Source: Pratylenchus scribneri (taxonomy: Eukaryota > Nematoda > Chromadorea > Rhabditida > Pratylenchidae). Taken from it: a stretch of 64,000 nucleotides of DNA. The stretch spans positions 1,426,001-1,490,000 of the forward strand of contig JAQSEB010000032.1 in NCBI GenBank assembly GCA_030063045.1, in the 5' to 3' direction. This document shows positions 1-10,964 of the stretch, in pieces. Within the stretch, counting starts at the first letter, position 1; each line of letters starts with the position of its first letter. The translations under genes and the position numbers were made by a program. The notes under the pieces were generated by a model. It saw nothing but the letters and a program-made list of their open reading frames with translations, had not been told where the DNA came from and made no database searches.

Positions 1-526
1 TCTGCCATTTGTTTTATTTTTTAAATAAAAATATATTATATGATAATACAAAAGAGAATTATTTTCCTTAGTGATTTGAAGGCCAGTTTGATTAACTGTT
101 GAAAAAAACGAGCAAAATACAGCGGCAAAACATTAATTTTCTAATTTATTTTTAGAAAATTTATTTTTTTGAAAAGGCTCATATAGCTATTTGCTCAGCT
201 GCGCAGCCTTATTTGCCGAATTACCCATCCAATTCATTTCCTCTTTACACTTTTCCCTTCTCGAAGCAAATCACGCGTGTTATTTCCTGCAAAAATTCAT
301 TGCTGATCTGCGATCATTGGTATATTTATATTTCAATTCATTCATTTGTTCCCATTTCAACATTCGAAAAATATTCTCATTCTCGGCATCAATTCGCCGA
401 ATTCGACGACCTTCCCAGCCCAAAATGACCTAAAAAGAGGAAAAGGGATTGTTGATCGTTGATGCCCCCAAATATAAAAACTGTTTTGGATTACCTCCTA
501 AAAATTTATTCTTAACCATTTTCAAA
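1..526. other. intergenic, no gene seen
   Basis: A+T-rich DNA upstream of the first gene. Short open frames exist but none shows a family resemblance or a convincing splice structure. It presumably holds the promoter of the secreted-protein gene that starts at 527. Confidence 0.5.
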
Positions 527-1455
527 ATGTCCTCTTTCCCCTTTATTCTTTCCTTCCTAATTTTGTTGCCTCTTTTATTGAAACCAAATTCGGCATCGGC
601 ATTAAGCAAGGAGGAAAATAAATTGGTTAAAAAAGGCGAAGAAGCTGAAAGAGAAGGAGGAGTCAATGCCACCGTACGAAGAGAAGTCCAATCATTTGCC
701 AAAAACTTGATGAACATTTTTAATAACGAAACATCAACGGAAGAGAAAATGGAGGAAAAGGAGCAAATTGGAGAGAAAGTGGCTGAAAATAATTCACTGG
801 TGGATGCCGAAAATGAAGGAGCATCGCCGCATCAAAATAAGTAAAAGAAGGCAGGAAATAGCTGGAATTGACTTAAATTTGTTTTTAGCCTGTAGCTCAA
901 TCAATGAAGCATTTGCTAATATAGGAAGGCGATATGCCATTCGAAAGCTCAAAATGTCCTCTAAAAAATTGCTTCTAAATTTTTGAATTAAACAATAATT
1001 TTAGTGATGCCTTTTTACCAAAGAGAGTCGAATTATTTCCATTATAAATTCGAGGTCGTTTGGGAAATCAGAGCTTTTTATTCAAATTATTTCCTAATTT
1101 TAAAAAGTACAAATTTCACTTTATAGAGAAAATATTATGATTTCCAATAGTATATTGCCTTTACTAAATTGGTTGCTTCCTTTTTGAGCTTTAAGCCATA
1201 TTGAAGGATGCAATAATAATTAAATATAATAAAAATTAATATTTATTTAACCACAACAGAACCCGAAATCGACGTCAATATTATGGCTACTATAATCCAT
1301 ATGGATACTATGGATACGGATATGGAGGCGGATACGGATACGGATATGGGGGATATGGATACGGCTACGGAGGCTATGGTGGATATGGATACGGATATGG
1401 ATATGGCCGGACAATTTGCGGAATTCTTGGATGCTGGCGAATTCGCTTTGGATAG
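527..1455 (+). CDS. Gly/Tyr-rich small secreted protein (YGGYG-type)
   Basis: Two exons, 527-840 and 1260-1455, join in phase across a GT-AG intron and give about 169 residues. Residues 1-25 form a clear signal peptide (hydrophobic run after MSSFPFILSF, ending near SASA). A charged, Glu/Lys-rich middle follows (about 26-104). A basic stretch TRNRR then leads into a mature-looking tail of repeated GYGYGG units, ending in a short segment with two cysteines (TICGILGCW). The layout of signal, acidic pro-region, basic cleavage site and Gly/Tyr-rich tail resembles nematode YGGW/YGGYG antimicrobial or neuropeptide-like precursors and some glycine-rich cuticle or secretory proteins. Function is not established. 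The intron contains a foldback element (892-1195). The splice join is inferred from reading phase only. Confidence 0.6.
892..1195. repeat. foldback element, family A
   Basis: Left arm starts TAGCTCAATCAATGAAGC and includes GGCGATATGCCATTCGAAAGC; the right arm is its diverged inverse, ending near TTTTTGAGCTTTA. It lies inside the intron of the Gly/Tyr-rich gene. Confidence 0.7.
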
Positions 1456-1790
1456 AAATGGAATTTGATGGGCAAAAAATGAATCACAAACACAAACAAA
1501 ATCCTTTACAAAAAAACATTCACTGGTCTCTAGTTTATTATTTTTTATATTTTATATTTTCCATTCATTATTTTCCCAAAAGATGGTTGTGTTTGGGCGA
1601 GATTAATGTCAAGAATAAATATGTGAAAATAATGCGATAATTTTGATAAAATGGGAATGAATGATTATTAATGGCTGATAATAGCCAAAAGAGTGTGAGA
1701 AAATATTTTCCCGAGAAAGGCCCACCCTCATTTTTGCTCCCATATTTCTCCCTCATTTCAAATTCACCCTCAAAGCTCAAATCAACAAAA

Positions 1791-2703
1791 ATGAGTCAAA
1801 TTCATTGGCAATTATTTTTTCTATTCTTCCTTTTAAAAGTGTCAAATGGTCAGCCACATCAATCGAATATATGGGAATTTGGAAAGAATTTAACCCTACA
1901 TTGGATATTCATCAATCAAAATGATGATGTTGAAGGCACTGTGGGAAATGACAAAGTGAAAGAGAATGGAATGTGTCCACCGGCAACCAACAATTATTGG
2001 ATGGTAAAAAAGGGCATTTCAGTACCGTAATTTACCATAGCTCAATAAAGAAGTAACCAATTTTGGAAGGAAATATATCATTCGAAAGCTTTAAAAGTCC
2101 TCTAAAAAGAGGCTGAAAATTTTTTTAGAAAATAAACAATTTGTTAAATAAGTGGCTTTTCCTTTTCCTCTCTAAAAATTCGGGTTTATTTCACACTCTA
2201 AAATAAATGTAACTTTTTTTAAAATTGGATTTAATACATTAATAAGGCCACTTTTTATTTTAGTGCATATTTAGAGCTCTCAAATGATGGTATATCGCCT
2301 TTCCGAATTGGTTATTGCCTCGTTGAGCTATGGACCAAAATAATGAGTTCATCTTTCATCAGCAATAGACAATATTGTCCTAACTAATAAGTCAAAAATT
2401 GTCTGGGGCAATTAATTGCCTTTTCCTAATCTTCTCATTTCCCCGCAGTTGGTTGCCGTCATTTCCATGGCCGCGTTTGCTTTTTCCTTCACCGCATTTT
2501 TGGTCACCGCCCTCCTTTATCATCGAAGCATTGGCGAATTGAGAGTGGCAATGGCACAACAACAGGAAGAAGGGCAACCAATTCTTGGTGGTGGCAATTT
2601 TGATTTGAACAATAATCAACGCCAAAATCAAAATAATAATGCCGGGAATTGGTGGATGTTGGGTGGAAGGAGAGGACGAAACAATGAAATATTGTTTTAT
2701 TGA
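1791..2703 (+). CDS. small type I membrane protein, function unknown
   Basis: Exons 1791-2003 and 2449-2703 join in phase 0 and encode about 155 residues. The first 20 residues are a strong signal peptide (QLFFLFFLLKVSNG). A short extracellular part of about 50 residues follows, with a Cys (GMCPPATNNYW). One membrane helix follows (LVAVISMAAFAFSFTAFLV and on), then a Gln/Asn-rich cytoplasmic tail ending in GRRGRNNEILFY. I do not recognise the family. The intron carries a family A foldback element. A decayed copy of the last exon lies at 3325-3450, so the 3' end has been duplicated at least once. Confidence 0.6.
2035..2335. repeat. foldback element, family A
   Basis: Inverted arms of about 90 bases: CCATAGCTCAATAAAGAAG at the left and the complement GGTTATTGCCTCGTTGAGC at the right. 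It sits in the intron of the gene at 1791. Confidence 0.8.
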
Positions 2704-2946
2704 ATTAAATATTGAGAACACCAATTTTATTCAGATTTTTAATTCCATTTTCCAATTTTATTCTAATTTGGGTAATTTTGGGTAAAAATTTAAAAGAAAT
2801 GAAAGGCAGAAAGGGGCTAGCGAGGAAGGTTAGAGAAATGAGAGAAAGGAAGAGAGACAATGCTGATAAATTGCCCATTCCCTTTGCCCACTTTGGTCTA
2901 TCTGCCTGCTTCCCATAAACATTTCCTTGGACCACCCACTCACTTC

Positions 2947-2954
2947 TATATATA
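2947..2954 (+). promoter_or_regulatory. TATA box of a candidate pol III RNA gene
   Basis: The string tatatata lies about 25-32 bases before the inferred 5' end of the structured RNA at 2979. Type 3 pol III promoters use a TATA box at this distance; the proximal element could not be assigned by eye. Confidence 0.45.
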
Positions 2955-2978
2955 CGACTTCGACATTCCGTCTTTTGT

Positions 2979-3211
2979 GTCGATCGTGTTGGGCTGAGGG
3001 GGCGCCGCACGGGCAGTGAAGAGTTGGTGAGTATCCCGATGGGTCAGCGAGAAATCGTTGATGACGACATCGACACCGCAGGCTCGGGAAAGATGGGCTT
3101 TTACATCCTTGCCCCCATCTTCCACAACTCTATGAGTACTCCACAGCCAGACAGAAATGTCAAAAACGTGCCTCGCTTTCCAGTGAAGCGGGCGATCGAC
3201 CCAATTTTTTT
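2979..3211 (+). ncRNA. candidate structured pol III RNA, family unassigned
   Basis: A GC-rich block of about 233 bases stands out from A+T-rich surroundings and shows no convincing coding frame. Its proposed 5' end, GTCGATCG (2979-2986), is perfectly complementary to CGATCGAC (3193-3200). This would form a closing stem of the kind seen in RNase P, RNase MRP and 7SK RNAs. Right after that stem comes a run of seven T (3205-3211), a normal pol III terminator. A TATA-like box lies about 25 bases upstream. A local hairpin CGCTT/AAGCG lies just before the closing stem. A second helix is possible between GTGTCGAT near 2977 and ATCGACAC near 3068. I could not match diagnostic motifs of U snRNAs, SRP or U3. 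RNase P, RNase MRP and 7SK remain open. Confidence 0.5.
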
Positions 3212-3324
3212 CTACTTTTTAAGTACAATTAAGAATTGTCAATTGCATCTCATCTCCTCAAAGTTAAAATTAAAATGCCACATTTGATATAAATTCTCAT
3301 TCAATCCTGAAGAATAAATGTAGC

Positions 3325-3450
3325 CAAATAGGATTTGAACAATAATCAAATCACCATCAAAATATAGCAGGGAATTGGTGGAAGTTGGGTGGAAGATAGC
3401 GAAAAAATTAACTCCTTTATTGAATAAAAATCTTGAGATCACCAATTTTG
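3325..3450 (+). pseudogene. decayed copy of the last exon of the gene at 1791
   Basis: The segment repeats, in order and with changes, the end of the upstream gene (about 2600-2730). Shared words include GATTTGAACAATAATCAA, GGGAATTGGTGGA, GTTGGGTGGAAG, and TTGAG followed by ACACCAATTTT or TCACCAATTTT. Stops and small deletions break the frame. It is therefore a partial tandem duplication that is no longer coding. Confidence 0.7.
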
Positions 3451-3456
3451 ATTTAT

Positions 3457-3658
3457 TTAAACAATTGTAGTATCAGAAAAGGCCATGAAACTGAGCTGTT
3501 GAGAAGGCTGCGGTGGAGGGGTGGGGGATCGGCGGATTGGTAGAATATTTCGATTTGCCGTGGCGAATTGCCGATGAATGCCGGCCAAGTGTTGTTGAGC
3601 GGCCTGTTGGGAGGGCGAAGGACGACGCCCAGCAATGGGGGAATTGGCCGAATTTGGC
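3457..3658 (-). CDS. possible last exon of an unrecognised gene
   Basis: Read on the minus strand after an acceptor tttcag, a frame of about 65 residues runs to a TAA at 3457. It is rich in Gln, Ser, Pro and Arg (for example SPIAGRRPSPSQQAAQQHL and PIRRSPTPPPQPSQQ). Composition and base content look coding, but no upstream exon could be tied to it. It could equally be a remnant. No family is recognised. Confidence 0.3.
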
Positions 3659-3659
3659 T

Positions 3660-4425
3660 GAAAATTGTTAATTAATAATAAAATTGGAAAAGGGAATTGA
3701 CCAGACTGAAACTGGCCGAATCCATCAAGGCACTCAAGGATTTTTCATCGCTAGGTGACAAATTTCCGCAACATCGAAAGGCACAAACGCAGCCTAAACA
3801 AGCTTATTAGTTATTAGTTCCAAGTCAGGGTGCTCCATCAACACAACCTGTGATCAATGCAGTCAAAAGACTGGCCACTCCAACGGCAATGACTAATGAA
3901 AGGGTCCCTTAAAATTGCCGAAAAATTTGAAGACAAATTATCAATTAAAATTAGCAAAATTGTGGAATTCACAGAGGAAAATAAAAAAATATTAGGAAAT
4001 AAAATTGCCTTATAAAATAAAATTATCATAAAAAAGGAGAAAAGAGGGTGGCATAGGGTGGCATAATGGCCATAATTTGTTTTTGGCCAATAATTTGGCT
4101 TTTAGCTATTCAACTTTATTTTTCTATTTGCCGTTTGCCCATTATAAATTACCTGTGTCTACTCGAGATTCGGGCTCGCCTCTCAATTCTTCGAACATTT
4201 CAGCTGAAAATAATTCTTTTTTAATTGGTACATTTCTTGGATAGCACAATTCAGCAGAAATCAGAATTTATAGGCACAGCACAGCCCATTTCTTGACATA
4301 ATTCTATGCCTTAAGGCTAATCAAAAATCCAATGGGTTTCATCGCTGTTTCTCAATATATTAATTCCTTATTTTTTAGTTAATTCCACCTGTTTCCCAGT
4401 TAGATTAATTTAGATTAATTCCGCC
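3660..4425. other. no supported gene
   Basis: A plus-strand stretch at 3700-3800 reads as a short Lys-rich frame (TRLKLAESIKALKDFSSL) but ends quickly and has no clear partner exons. The rest is A+T-rich and featureless up to the minisatellite array. Confidence 0.4.
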
Positions 4426-4429
4426 TGTT

Positions 4430-5325
4430 TTGTGTTTTCGCTTAGAATAATTCCGCCTGTTTTTGTGTTTTCTCTTAGAATAATTCCGAATATTTTGTGT
4501 TTTCACTTAGAATAATTCCGCCTGGTTTGTGTTTTCGCTTAGAATAATTCCGCCTGTTTTGTGTTTTCGCTTAGAATAATTCCGCCTGTTTTTGTGTTTT
4601 CTCTTAGAATAATTCCGAATATTTTGTGTTTTCACTTAGAATAATTCCGCCTGGTTTGTGTTTTCGCTTAGAATAATTCCGCCTGGTTTGTGTTTTCGAT
4701 TAGAATAATTCCGCCTGTTTTGTGTTTTCGCTTAGAATAATTCCGCCTGTTTTGTGTTTTCGCTTAGAATAATTCCGCCTGTTTTGTGTTTTCGCTTAGA
4801 ATAATTCCGCCTGTTTTGTGTTTTCGCTTAGAATAATTCCGCCTGTTTTTGTGTTTTCTCTTAGAATAATTCCGAATATTTTGTGTTTTCACTTAGAATA
4901 ATTCCGCCTGTTTTTGTGTTTTCTCTTAGAATAATTCCGCCTGGTTTGTGTTTTCGCTTAGAATAATTCCGCCTGTTTGTGTTTTCGCTTAGAATAATTC
5001 CGCCTGTTTGTGTTTTCGCTTAGAATAATTCCGCCTGTTTTGTGTTTTCTCTTAGAATAATTCCGCCTGTTTGTGTTTTCGCTTAGAATAATTCCGCCTG
5101 TTTTGTGTTTCACTTAGAATAATTCCGCCTGTTTTGTGTTTCACTTAGAATAATTCCGCCTGTTTTGTGTTTCACTTAGAATAATTCCGCCTGTTTGTGT
5201 TTTCGCTTAGAATAATTCCGCCTGTTTTCTGTTTTCGCTTAGAATAATTCCGCCTGTTTGTGTTTTCGCTTAGAATAATTCCGCCTGTTTTGTGTTTTCG
5301 CTTAGAATAATTCCGCCTATTTTCT
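4430..5325 (-). repeat. minisatellite array 1 (31-32 bp unit)
   Basis: Roughly 28 copies of a unit built from TTAGAATAATTCCGCCTG plus TTTTGTGTTTTCGC. Variants include CTC or CAC for CGC, a unit with CCGAATATT in place of CCGCCTG, and T-run lengths of 3-5. The first units (TTTCCCAGTTAGATTAATT at about 4393) are diverged, as is usual at array edges. The same unit, in the opposite orientation, makes up arrays at 31525-32680 and 61008-61392. Confidence 0.95.
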
Positions 5326-5342
5326 GGAAAGAATTAATTTAT

Positions 5343-6903
5343 TCATTTACACAAAAATTCATGGCCCAACAAAAAAAAATAAATTACTCCCATCCCACTC
5401 CCTCCCTTACCAATAACTTGGCTAATGCTTTCACTCCATCTGTCATTTTGCACCAAATCATTGACCCTCGCCAAAATTGCTTTTCGTTCACTTGGCTATA
5501 AAATAAAATGAGATTATAAATTTTATCCAAACTCAAAAACCCTACTGTAATGTATCTTTCTGCAAGGCGAGCTGGCCATATGATTAATCTTAAATAAATT
5601 TTTGAAAGTACCCTAATAACCTAATACTTCCCACCAACTTTTTATAATGCCTCCACACAAAAACGATGACCGAATTGCCGCAATCCCCGAGGGCCCATCT
5701 TCCCTCCAATGCTTTGCAAAAACTTTCAGCCCTGTCTGTCAATTGTTGTTCCGAAGGGGAATGAAAATTCATTTGTAAATTGTCCACCAAAGCAATGGAA
5801 ACAATGAATCCATGAAAAGTGGAACCACTGGTGCTGTAGCCACCTTTATGGAGTTGAAAGAGAAATAAGGGAAATGCAAACAAACTTGAACATTGTGAAC
5901 GCCTTTGACATGGACATGGCGTGCCAACGGCTACTCGTGCCAATTCATTGTTGATTCGAATTACTGTATAGGAGGAAAGAGAATTCAATTAAAAATGATT
6001 TGACTACTAAAAACTTTAAAAATGGCTAAAATCCTAGGACAAAAAAAATCTGCTAGAAAATTATAATTTTTTGTGTAGTCTTTTTTAGTCCTAGCTCAAC
6101 AAGGGGATAACGAATTCGGGAAAACAATTCGCAAGCCCTAAATGTTCTCTAAAAATAACTTTAATTTTTTGAAATTTAAAATAATTAGTAAAATAAGCGG
6201 CTTTCTTCAAAAAATTGGGTTTATTAGATTCAAATAAATCTAACTTTTTTAAATTGGATTTAATAAAATTTAAAATGGCAAAATTGTAGAGGACGTTTTG
6301 TTCCAATGGTATATCGCCTTCGTAGATAGACTTTAGCCTCGTTGAGCTATTGGTTAACAACTAATGCGGGTATTCAATCGATGGATAATCAATTGTTCTA
6401 TTTTATATCTATGTATAACCGGGGAATGAGAGCCTTTTTCAAATTAATATATAAATTTATTATATTACATTGAGTGGCATTGAATATTCTGTCCGGGTCA
6501 CAGACGAAAAGGGGTTTGTCCTGGGGCATTCGGCTGGCACATTGCTGTGAAAATGGAAATGGCAGATTGGAACAGATTTGGTAGAAAAGGAAAGGTATAA
6601 TTAAAAAATTTCCATCCTTTTTAATTCTCAGTCAGTTTTAATTAAATATTTAAAAAATTTAGAAAAAATATGGCTGGGTTTACCTTCAATTTAGCTTAAA
6701 TAATTTCAATTCCCCCTCATTTTAAATCAATTTAAAAATATATTTAGAAAAGATGGCACAATTCATACCTGATATGTTGGACCACGCAAATCGGGATAGG
6801 CCGAATTGGTCCAATCTTTGTGCAGAAAAACATTGGGAATTTGGATAATTATGAGAAGGGAAATGGCCAAAATGAGAGCAACGGGGTCGAGGGTGGTGGC
6901 CAT
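5343..6903 (-). CDS. molo-1: MOLO-1-like TPM-domain membrane protein
   Basis: Five exons (6903-6769, 6544-6469, 5963-5886, 5843-5635, 5495-5343) keep phase and give about 216 residues. An N-terminal hydrophobic segment (ALILAISLLIIIIQIPNVF) acts as signal or anchor. Next comes a Cys-containing stretch, CASRMP then FVCDPD, and a CPCQRRSQC motif. The TPM core follows, with SPSEQQLTDRAESF and RWALGDCGNSVIVFVW. These match the MOLO-1 family, which in C. elegans is an auxiliary protein of levamisole-sensitive acetylcholine receptors in muscle. The last join (exon 4 to 5) is the least certain, and the C-terminus may differ. A foldback element sits in intron 2. The role at the neuromuscular junction is inferred from family only. 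Confidence 0.75.
6090..6352. repeat. foldback element, family A
   Basis: Left arm from TAGCTCAACAAGGGG, right arm to TAGCCTCGTTGAGCTATTGG, with A+T-rich interior. It lies in intron 2 of the MOLO-1-like gene. Confidence 0.75.
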
Positions 6904-7415
6904 TTTGGAGAGTTTTGGGGGAAAAGCGGAAATGAGGAAAAAATGAGGAAATTGGGCAAATGATGGGGGGGGGGGGGGGGGGATTGGGGGACTTTAGGGA
7001 CTTTTTTGACGGCCCTTCCCCCAATATTTTTCATTGCACTTCCTCCTCTAATCCCCCCTTTCCCGTGGCCATAGCCGACCAAAAGGGCCAAGACAGCTCC
7101 ACGAAGGAAAAACGAAAGGAGAAAGTCGTTGGCCTCCGAGGCCAATTGGAACATTTGTTGGCCTTTGCAGAAGAAGAAGATGGGAAGAATAAGAAATTGG
7201 TCGGATGCATAGATAGATGAGTCGGGGAGGGAAAGAAAGGCAAAAAAATTGTACCCTTGTGAATAAATATTATGGGAATATTTTATCAAAATTAAAATTT
7301 GAAAATTCGGTAAATTATGATTATTTGATATTAAAATCACTGGAGGAAAAGGCAAATCAGATTAATTTGAAATAATGGGGATTTGTACATTTTTAAGGGA
7401 ATTCTTTGGTTTTTT
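6904..7415. other. short spacer between two minus-strand genes
   Basis: Contains a run of about 18 G at 6964-6982 directly upstream of the MOLO-1-like start and otherwise no supported gene. It must hold the promoter of the MOLO-1-like gene and the 3' end of the gene starting at 9142. Confidence 0.5.
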
Positions 7416-9142
7416 TCATCGGAATTCGGTGCTCATTTCCACGTCTTTGGCAGCATATCCACGGCCTCCTGTTGGGGCATAATATGGATAATATTGGACA
7501 TTGGATGGAGGCCGTTGCACTTTTTGGCGCTGAAATTTTTAGAAAAAAATTGGATTAATAAATGGAAATATCCCAAGTGGTATTTTGAAGGCATAAAATT
7601 TACATTGGCTGAATTTGAATAATTTAATTCAAAAAGTGGAATAGAAATTTTTCTATCAATGTAGGATAAATCAATTTATGAATAATTTTATAATAAATTA
7701 TTAGCCCAGAAAATGCCGAAAATGTCTCTTTAAAAAGAGATTTCTTATATCAAATTAATTTTCTCAATTAATAAAGTGAATTTCTTTCTTTATTTAATCT
7801 TGAATTATGGCTTCAAAAATTGAGATATGTGGGAATTTACCGAATAAACCAGCCATAAGCCGCCGACCATGCAGGCCAATAATAAGCAGCCCACAATCAG
7901 CACAACAATGATCAGGATGATCTATTAAAGGGGGAATTTGAATGAAAAGAACCGGAATGTTTTTTAAAAGAATTGAGGATTTCGAGGAATCGATGCCATA
8001 GCTCAAAAAAAAAGAACAAAAATTGATGGAAATTTCCTCTAGGCCATTTCAGTACAGTACCCGTACCATTCATCTACTTAAAGTGCAGTGAAGCAAGAGC
8101 CAATTTGAGAAGGCGATATGCCATTCGAAAACTCTAAAAGGCTTTTAAAAAATGGCTCCAAAATTATGATTATATTCGGCTTTCTTGAATAGTTATATGT
8201 CTTTGAGTGTAAAACATGATATTTTTGGGTGAAATGTCGCTTAATTAACATGTCGTTTTAATTTTTCAAAAATCTTTTAAGCCACTTGTAGAGGAATTTT
8301 AGGGCTTTATAATGACATATTGCCTTCCCAAATTGGCTGCATCCTCGTTGAGTTATGGTTAAAAGAATGGCTCATATACTAATCTAATTAATAAATCAAC
8401 GATTTTTCATTTCATAGATACAGGTAGGGAACATTTACGCCCTCAGGGCATTTCAAATATAAGAAGAAGGAACATATCCCACTCAATTTCAATACCGTAT
8501 TCTATTCTCCTCTTCTTCTCATTTATAACTGCAATTTGTCTATTATTTTTTCCAATAACTCAGCGAGGCAATAACCAATTTTGGAAGGAAATAGGCCATT
8601 TTGAAGCTCTAATAATTCTCTAAAAGGTGGCTATAAAATTATTATATAATTCGCCTCTATAAAATAGTTATATGTATTTGAGTGTAATAAACTTGGAAAA
8701 CCACTTATTTTAAGAAATGTTATCTTTTTTTAAAATAGGAAAGCCACATTTTAGAGGATATTTTGAACTTTTCGAATGGCATATCGCCTTCCCTTTAATG
8801 CCTCCTTAAGCTACGGCCAAAAGTATGGATTATCTATGTATTGAAATTTTTATAGGAAATTATCAGCTTCTTCACTCAGTCAGTTTTTTCGATAATCTAC
8901 TAGGATTCCTTCTGATTTTCATTTTTATTCATTCAATAAGATTCCTTCTTTCTAAATGTCCAAACCAAGAAATTCCCTCGTATTTTACCATTGATGGGTT
9001 GGAGGCACTGAAAAGACGCATTTTTTGAGGTTAAATTTTGGACAAAATTGAACAATATAGGCCTTGACTTTTTCCCACTTTTTACCTGGGATCCATAATA
9101 GCCGGAGCCATAATATCCGTCGTAATAACCGCCACCCCACAT
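7416..9142 (-). CDS. 83-residue Tyr/Gly-rich single-pass membrane protein
   Basis: Exons 9142-9086, 7921-7841 and 7529-7416 each contain a whole number of codons and join cleanly with GT-AG sites. The protein starts with a short Tyr/Gly-rich stretch (MWGGGYYDGYYGSGYYGSQ). It then has a strong membrane helix of 27 residues (IILIIVVLIVGCLLL and on) that fills exon 2 exactly. A polar tail with PPSNVQYYPYYAPTGGRG ends in DVEMSTEFR. No signal peptide precedes the helix, so orientation is unclear. Function is unknown. The large first intron carries two foldback elements. Exon-sized domains and clean phases make a real gene likely despite the small size. Confidence 0.7.
8085..8365. repeat. foldback element, family A
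   Basis: Left arm includes GGCGATATGCCATTCGAAAA; right arm includes ATATTGCCTTCCCAAATTGG and TCGTTGAGTTATGG. Located in intron 1 of the 83-residue protein gene. Confidence 0.75.
8558..8820. repeat. foldback element, family A
   Basis: Left arm AACTCAGCGAGGCAATAACC, right arm through CGAATGGCATATCGCCTTCC to TTAAGCTACGGCC. Second copy in the same intron. Confidence 0.8.
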
Positions 9143-10390
9143 TTTTGTGAATTTATTTTAGTAGTGCACTCTGTTGATGGAATAAATAGAGGGAAAATTG
9201 GCGTTGGAAATTGGTGGCGGGGAATTCGGGATTTTGGATTGTTTAGTGGATATTTCAACCAAAAAAGGCCAAAAAAGCAATTTGCGATGGTGTTGGGAGA
9301 TGACTGACAGGGATGGGCAAAAACAAAAATTGGGAAAGGAAAATGAAGGCGAGGCGGGATGATTTCGGAATTGGACTGGAGTGAAAGGCCCACGAAATTG
9401 GCAATCAAGTTTCATTCGTGTTTGCTGCGCGAGTCGATGTGAAAGGATCAAAAAGAAGGAGAGAGGGAATGAAAAAAAGGCCCTGTTTTGTTGTTGTTTG
9501 GTGCCTTCTTCAAATTCCCCCTCCACCTTTAGAAAATGTTGTTTTTATATTGAAAAGGAGGGGGGAGGGCAATCTCGCGGAAGACATCCCTGCCGGGGGT
9601 GAAGGGGGAAGGTACGTGAAAATAGGCAGAACACACCTTTGGCCCATTCTCCACGGCTCACAAATAAATAAATGTGCGTTGCCGAGAAAATCGAAAAGAT
9701 TTGAGAGGGCAACGGAGGAAAAGATTGGTTGGTTGTGAAGGTAAACAAAACATGGGCACCTGGCTTTGTGAAAAAAAGACATAAAAATGGTCGAAACGGG
9801 AATATATTTATGGGGAAAAATTGGGCATTGAAAAAATTGCATTATTTGGAATAACAAATTTGTTGCATTTGCTAATATTCCAACACCTTTTTTGCTTCAT
9901 CTTTATTTGGTCGACAATAATTTAAGGGAGAATCACAATGTTTGGATGGATCACAACAAAAATAATATGAGAGAATGAAGGGGGAATTTATGTTATTAAT
10001 AAGGTGGTCAATAATCCCAGAAAACGTTTCTATGGAATTAGGCTACACCAAACAAGAATTTGCTTCAATTTTTGGCCATCTTGGAAAGCAAATGCCTTTT
10101 TGTAAATTTTGGCATTGTTTTATAAGATGGTAAATAATAAATAAAGTACAAATTCTTGTATAACTTTTAGCATCAAAAGTTAACTTAAGAAAAATATATT
10201 TTAGGCTACTTTAATTTAAAGACAAATTCCGCCAAAAAAGAATTATGAGATTGGGGCACAAATATTTACATATACAAACAAATGGAATGTGAGGAAGTAA
10301 ACATTGGAAATTGAAGGCAAAAATGGGCAATATAATTTGAGAGGGATGGGGAAGAATTATTCGAGTCATTTCATTTAATTGTTTAGCATT
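9143..10390. other. no supported gene
   Basis: Upstream region of the 83-residue protein gene, then A+T-rich DNA. Overlapping open frames on both strands at 9380-9740 look like chance frames in a purine-rich strand. A plausible acceptor followed by a short minus-strand frame lies at 10395-10512 (see the gene at 11252). Confidence 0.4.
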
Positions 10391-10579
10391 TTTCCAATTT
10401 ATTATTCATTTTTGTTCATTGCCGATGCTCACTTTCGGAAATCGAGCATAGAATGCCTGGATTGGTAATTGGCCATCAATTGAAGAAGTTGCACAAATTT
10501 CACGGCCAATTCTGTGAAAAGAATGAACGAAAATTATTTTTAAGGAATGGGTTAAATTTAATATTCCGGCCTAATTTTT

Positions 10580-10875
10580 TAGCCCATAGCCCGATGAGGC
10601 TTTAGCTAATTTTGTAAAGTGATATACCATTTGAAAGGTCTGAGTTTCCTCTATAAAGTGGCTTAATAAAATTTTTCGAATTAAAAAAAAATTTTGAAAA
10701 ATGATGCTTTTTCCCCAAAGTATATGCATGTTCCCATTCACATAAGTTTGACTTCTAATTTTCTTTAAATATTATTATTTAAATTAATTTAATTAAGCCA
10801 CTTTTGAGAGGGAATTCAGCCCTTTCGAATGATATATCGCCTCCTCAGATAGGCATATTCCTCGAAGAGCTATGG
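10580..10875. repeat. foldback element, family A
   Basis: Left arm CCCATAGCCCGATGAGGC, right arm ending CTCGAAGAGCTATGGGCC. Directly followed by two further copies of the right arm alone. Confidence 0.75.
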
Positions 10876-10964
10876 GCCAAAAAATAAATGTAAGCACTTA
10901 ATCATGCCTTAACCATCAAATTCAGACTTCTTAATTTTTAAAGTTTGAAAATTTATTTTAATAT

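Noticed and set aside
4430..5325. CRISPR array
   Set aside because: Units are contiguous 31-32 bp repeats without unique spacers, and the genome is eukaryotic.
6964..6982. Poly-G run (also 18240-18254) as a regulatory G-quadruplex
   Set aside because: A single homopolymer; such runs are common in nematode genomes and can be sequencing-length errors. No further support.
9380..9857. Several overlapping frames of 70-120 codons on both strands
   Set aside because: None has a domain or clean splice sites; the strand is purine-rich, which reduces stops.
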